Positions 8,034-10,489 of a DNA stretch of 10,489 bases are shown here, one piece after another. The position numbers and the translations under genes are program-made. The notes below the pieces were generated by a model that did no database searches, was not told the DNA's origin, and saw only the letters and a program-made list of their open reading frames with translations. How positions within the stretch are numbered: the stretch's first letter is position 1; each line of letters starts with the position of its first letter. Source of the stretch: Paracoccaceae bacterium (GTDB lineage Bacteria; Pseudomonadota; Alphaproteobacteria; Rhodobacterales; Rhodobacteraceae); assembly GCA_030625695.1 (NCBI GenBank), contig DAOUQK010000101.1:1-10489 (forward strand), in the 5' to 3' direction.

Positions 8034-8068
8034 GTAATGTGTTATGTGTAATGTATGATGTGTAAGGG
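8034..8068 (+). repeat. Five degenerate heptamer tandem repeats at the ribosome site
   Basis: The consensus is GTAATGT. Units 1 and 3 (8034-8040, 8048-8054) are exact. Unit 2 (GTTATGT) has one change. Unit 4 (ATGATGT) and unit 5 (GTAAGGG) have two each. The last unit merges into the Shine-Dalgarno AAGGGG (8064-8069) of the next gene. Because the period is seven, gain or loss of a unit would move any upstream promoter relative to the ribosome site without touching the coding frame. Confidence 0.6.
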
Positions 8069-8076
8069 GTTTGAAG

Positions 8077-9051
8077 ATGGATCTTGCCACTGCTCAAGCG
8101 TTTGTCGGAAATTCAAGCATTCAACGCTACGTCAGGCGCATAGACGCCGACGCACAGACCGCGCTTGATGAAATGTCTAGTAATGCCTCTGCGCTCTCAA
8201 TGTTGCCGGCCAGCTTTCGCACCGAATATCGCCGTGACGCTACTGCGTTAGAACGCGCTTGGGATGAATTTAATGCTCAATGGAACCGAATTGAACTTGG
8301 TCAGGCCCAAAACGGCCGCGCTGCGACGAACGCCTACAGCCGTTATGTTTTGACATTGGGCGTCCTGGAGCAACAAAACAATCGGTTTGGTGCCTATGTT
8401 CGGGCGCGGGTATTTGTGATGCTGTCTAACCTTTCGGCGGCCTATTTGCGTCATGCTAAACGCATCCGCAAACAAATGCTTCGAGATGTCGCTTTTTTGA
8501 ATTCGCTGGACCGAGAGCTTCAACGCGCCCGACGAGAACTAAGAGGGGCCGAAGCCCAACGTGCGATCAATGCCGCGATTTCGGCCGTCGGCCTGTGCAT
8601 TACCGTTTCGACGCTTGGGGCAGGGTTGGCGATTGCTGGCGGTATTATGGCGGTGCAAACAGCAGTCGATGCGGCATTGGGGCCTACTGGCCCAAGCCTG
8701 TCCGGCGCTGCCGTGAATGCAACCGGGGATTTGGTTGGCCTTCCCGGAGCAATGCGACCTGGCCTGGCGCGGTTCGGAGGCGCCACCACCGGGATAATCA
8801 GCTTTGCAATGGACACTGAAGAAGTGGCATTAGCCGAGAGTAACATTGCAACAATTCGCACCATGATGGAGCAATACAACCGGGCGGCCCCCGGTTTGCA
8901 GCGAATGTTGGAGGCTGCTGCCCGCGATGTTACTCTCGCCCAGGGGATTTATGAAGGCGCGGTGCGACAGGCCCGCGCCCAAGCCCGCAGTTTTCGATCC
9001 CACGAGAGCCAACGCCGCGGATTATTGCGGGAACTGTCGCGGCTACGCTAA
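8077..9051 (+). CDS. Orphan helical protein with central hydrophobic segment
   Basis: I do not recognise a family. The 324 residues have no N-terminal signal peptide and appear almost wholly helical. Charged, Arg/Glu/Gln-rich helices with coiled-coil character occupy about 85-160 and 247-324. The middle is a hydrophobic, Ala/Gly-rich segment (about 163-200, including VGLCITVSTLGAGLAIAGGI) followed by a Gly/Pro-rich turn and a second weakly hydrophobic stretch to about 245. There is one cysteine (C174). This helix-hydrophobic hairpin-helix plan resembles, in outline only, alpha-helical pore-forming toxins and membrane translocators; that is inference, not homology. I prefer ATG 8077 over the TTG at 8071 because AAGGGG (8064-8069) is seven bases from the ATG and only one from the TTG. 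It stands alone, between the inverted repeat and a repeat element. Confidence 0.75.
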   Translation: MDLATAQAFVGNSSIQRYVRRIDADAQTALDEMSSNASALSMLPASFRTEYRRDATALERAWDEFNAQWNRIELGQAQNGRAATNAYSRYVLTLGVLEQQNNRFGAYVRARVFVMLSNLSAAYLRHAKRIRKQMLRDVAFLNSLDRELQRARRELRGAEAQRAINAAISAVGLCITVSTLGAGLAIAGGIMAVQTAVDAALGPTGPSLSGAAVNATGDLVGLPGAMRPGLARFGGATTGIISFAMDTEEVALAESNIATIRTMMEQYNRAAPGLQRMLEAAARDVTLAQGIYEGAVRQARAQARSFRSHESQRRGLLRELSRLR

Positions 9052-9057
9052 TCGAAC

Positions 9058-9240
9058 TTGGTCCGTGTCCCGGGACGGGTTGATTTCCGACCTTATGCAA
9101 ATCACTTTTCTGACGAAATGCTTTCTGTCTGTGAGGCTGAAGATGACTACGCGCTGCATTCTTCGATTTTGCACAAGCGCTTCAATGAGGAGGCATTGAA
9201 GAAACTTGGTGAACTTCTCATAGTTTTCTTATTTCTTTGA
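9058..9240 (+). CDS. Doubtful small ORF or gene remnant
   Basis: An open frame of 60 codons starts six bases after the orphan gene's stop. The translation has a natural look: an acidic stretch (VCEAEDDYALHSSILHKRF) and an amphipathic, Lys/Glu-containing helix with a hydrophobic end (LKKLGELLIVFLFL-like). However, the only start for the full frame is TTG with no Shine-Dalgarno, and the first ATG (9118) would leave just 40 residues, also without one. It may be the tail of a decayed gene or a partner of the gene before it. Its third codon positions do not favour G/C strongly. Low confidence that it is made as protein. Confidence 0.22.
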   Translation: MVRVPGRVDFRPYANHFSDEMLSVCEAEDDYALHSSILHKRFNEEALKKLGELLIVFLFL

Positions 9241-9308
9241 CCCGAACCAAGCAGGTACTGACCGGGTCTGCTTTGACCGGGGTGATCCGATGGGGATGAA
9301 CAAACACC

Positions 9309-9423
9309 TAGAGCGTGTCGCGTTTCATTGGATTCATGCATTCATATGGCAGGCCGAAGCAGAGTTTGAGTTCCAAACGCGTTCGGCCTGCCTTATGAAT
9401 TCAATTTAATGCGACATGCTCTA
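9309..9423. repeat. Long palindrome, member 2 of the structured repeat family
   Basis: A 115-bp inverted repeat. The outer ends are TAGAGCGTGTCGC and GCGACATGCTCTA. The inner stem TTCATATGGCAGGCCGAA (9341-9358) pairs with TTCGGCCTGCCTTATGAA (9382-9399), one mismatch in 18. The 23-base loop (9359-9381) carries GCAGAGTTTG and ends in AACGCG followed by TT, as in the element at 4121-4244. The inner stem sequence differs fully between the two copies yet pairs in both. The ends start and stop with TA, which would suit insertion at TA sites, but no transposase is present. It separates the orphan gene region from mtnP. Confidence 0.82.
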
Positions 9424-9462
9424 AGAACTGGGGCGTTGTTGGGCTTCAATCGTTAACGCATT

Positions 9463-9510
9463 GTTTTGTACAAAACGGCTAAACCGCCTGATAACACGGG
9501 TACAAAACGG
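9463..9510 (+). promoter_or_regulatory. Candidate operator: 14-bp palindrome plus second half-copy before mtnP
   Basis: GTTTTGTACAAAAC (9463-9476) is a perfect 14-bp palindrome. The 11 bases GTACAAAACGG occur at 9468-9478 and again at 9500-9510, 32 bases apart, about three helical turns. A repeated motif on one face of the helix upstream of a gene is what a dimeric regulator or a pair of sites would leave. A possible -35 (TTGTAC, 9466-9471) overlaps it, but its -10 partner (TGATAA, 9489-9494) is poor. The regulator is unknown. Confidence 0.45.
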
Positions 9511-9645
9511 TCAAAACTCTGTCGGAGGGCCCTGTTTCGCGCCCAACATGCGCGCGATCCAAACCCAGGGCACAGCCGCATTTGCGGTTGAACTCACCCT
9601 TCATCCCCTGCACCATCCCCTCCGAAACCCAAACCGGAGACATTC

Positions 9646-10489
9646 ATGACCAACACCAAAATCGGCATCATCGGCGGGTCGGGGATTTACGATATTGACG
9701 GGCTGGAAGGGGCCGAGTGGATCGAGGTCGAAAGCCCATGGGGCGCGCCTTCGGATGCCATTCTGACCGGGCGATTGGACGGCGTGGACATGGCGTTTTT
9801 GCCGCGTCACGGACGTGGGCATGTGCATGCGCCCAGCGACGTGCCGTACCGCGCCAATATTGACGCGCTGAAGCGGTTGGGGGTGACGGATATCATCAGT
9901 GTTTCAGCCTGCGGGTCGTTTCGGGACGAGATGGCACCGGGGGATTTTGTCATTATAGATCAATATATTGACCGCACGTTTGCCCGGCCCAAAAGCTTTT
10001 TCTCAAGTGGGTGTGTGGCACATGTGAGCGTGGCTCACCCCACCTGTGCGCGTCTGGGCGATGCCTGCGAAACGGCGGCGCTGGACGCCGGTATCAAGGT
10101 GCATCGGGGCGGCACATATCTGGCTATGGAAGGCCCGCAGTTTTCCACTTTGGCCGAGTCCCGCATGTACCGCGAAAGCTGGGGTGCGGATGTGATTGGC
10201 ATGACCGGAATGCCCGAAGCCAAGCTCACCCGCGAGGCTGAAATCTGCTACGCCTGCGTCGCCATGATCACCGATTACGACAGTTGGCACCCGGACCACG
10301 GCGAAGTTGACGTGACCCAAATCATCGCCACCCTGACCGGCAACGCCGCCAAAGGCCGCGACCTCGTCGGACGCTTACCCGCCCTCCTAGGAAGCGACCG
10401 CGCACCTTGCCCGCATGCCTGTGACCGGGCATTGGAATACGCGATCCTGACAGCACCTGACGCGCGTGATCCCGAATTGCTGGCAAAAC
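9646..10489 (+). CDS. mtnP: S-methyl-5'-thioadenosine phosphorylase, C-terminus cut by window end
   Basis: The enzyme splits S-methyl-5'-thioadenosine with phosphate into adenine and 5-methylthioribose-1-phosphate, clearing a polyamine and quorum-signal by-product and feeding methionine salvage. The 281 visible residues are nearly the whole protein; about ten are missing. Motifs of the trimeric PNP/MTAP family: GGSGIY (10-15, phosphate loop), PRHGRGH (53-59), SACGSFRDEM (87-96), MEGPQFST (161-168), GMTGMPEAKL (185-194) and TDYDSWH (209-215). The TDYD motif favours methylthioadenosine over purine nucleosides. The ATG at 9646 has GGAGA (9636-9640) five bases before it. The upstream gap to the repeat element (9424-9645) holds the candidate operator and no credible gene. 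Confidence 0.96.
   Translation, partial: MTNTKIGIIGGSGIYDIDGLEGAEWIEVESPWGAPSDAILTGRLDGVDMAFLPRHGRGHVHAPSDVPYRANIDALKRLGVTDIISVSACGSFRDEMAPGDFVIIDQYIDRTFARPKSFFSSGCVAHVSVAHPTCARLGDACETAALDAGIKVHRGGTYLAMEGPQFSTLAESRMYRESWGADVIGMTGMPEAKLTREAEICYACVAMITDYDSWHPDHGEVDVTQIIATLTGNAAKGRDLVGRLPALLGSDRAPCPHACDRALEYAILTAPDARDPELLAK

Noticed and set aside
7811..8065. 84-codon plus-strand frame running through the 28-bp inverted repeat
   Set aside because: No ribosome site before its ATG, and its sequence is dictated by the palindrome and GC hairpins; it ends inside the heptamer repeat of the next gene.
9241..9300. Direct repeat TGACCGGG twice (near 9258 and 9274) as a regulatory pair
   Set aside because: Eight bases repeated once in GC-rich DNA is not strong evidence, and no promoter or gene start is linked to it.
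9461..9649. 62-codon plus-strand frame before mtnP
   Set aside because: TTG start without ribosome site, Pro/His-rich tail, and it covers the candidate operator and the mtnP Shine-Dalgarno site.

Overview
The window looks like chromosomal DNA of a marine alphaproteobacterium of the roseobacter group (Rhodobacterales). Evidence for this is the moderately high GC content, the style of the proteins (TopA with a long Lys/Ala/Pro tail, ScoA/ScoB with roseobacter-like N-termini) and the closeness of dprA to topA. The assignment rests on recognising protein families by eye, not on a database search.

Left part (1-5466). The minus strand carries the start of scoB (partial), scoA, topA and dprA. scoA and scoB overlap by one base (TAATG) and form the two-subunit succinyl-CoA:3-ketoacid CoA-transferase. 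topA encodes an 870-residue DNA topoisomerase I with a candidate sigma70 promoter. Between topA and dprA, on the plus strand, lies a small exported protein of unknown function. Its convergent junction with dprA holds a long imperfect palindrome and a short hairpin, and the edge of the hairpin supplies the dprA stop codon.

Middle (5467-7322). The minus strand carries a SulP-family anion transporter with a C-terminal STAS domain.

Right-centre (7323-9423) looks like accessory DNA. It holds about 750 bases without a convincing gene, and this stretch contains a perfect 28-bp inverted repeat enclosing 99 nt, with a terminator-like GC hairpin nested in it. A degenerate heptamer tandem repeat follows and runs into the Shine-Dalgarno site of an orphan gene. 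That gene encodes a 324-residue helical protein with a central hydrophobic segment and no family I recognise. Next come a doubtful small ORF and a second long palindrome. This palindrome shares its loop and outer ends with the one beside dprA, while its inner stem differs but still pairs. The two therefore look like members of one dispersed structured repeat family.

Right end (9646-10489). mtnP, S-methyl-5'-thioadenosine phosphorylase, runs off the window. Upstream is a perfect 14-bp palindrome and a second copy of its 11-base core, a candidate operator.

The core genes (CoA transfer, DNA topology, DNA uptake and recombination, anion transport, methionine salvage) are ordinary. The parts worth a second look are the structured repeat family and the 7850-9051 unit of inverted repeat, heptamer repeat and orphan hydrophobic-helical protein.
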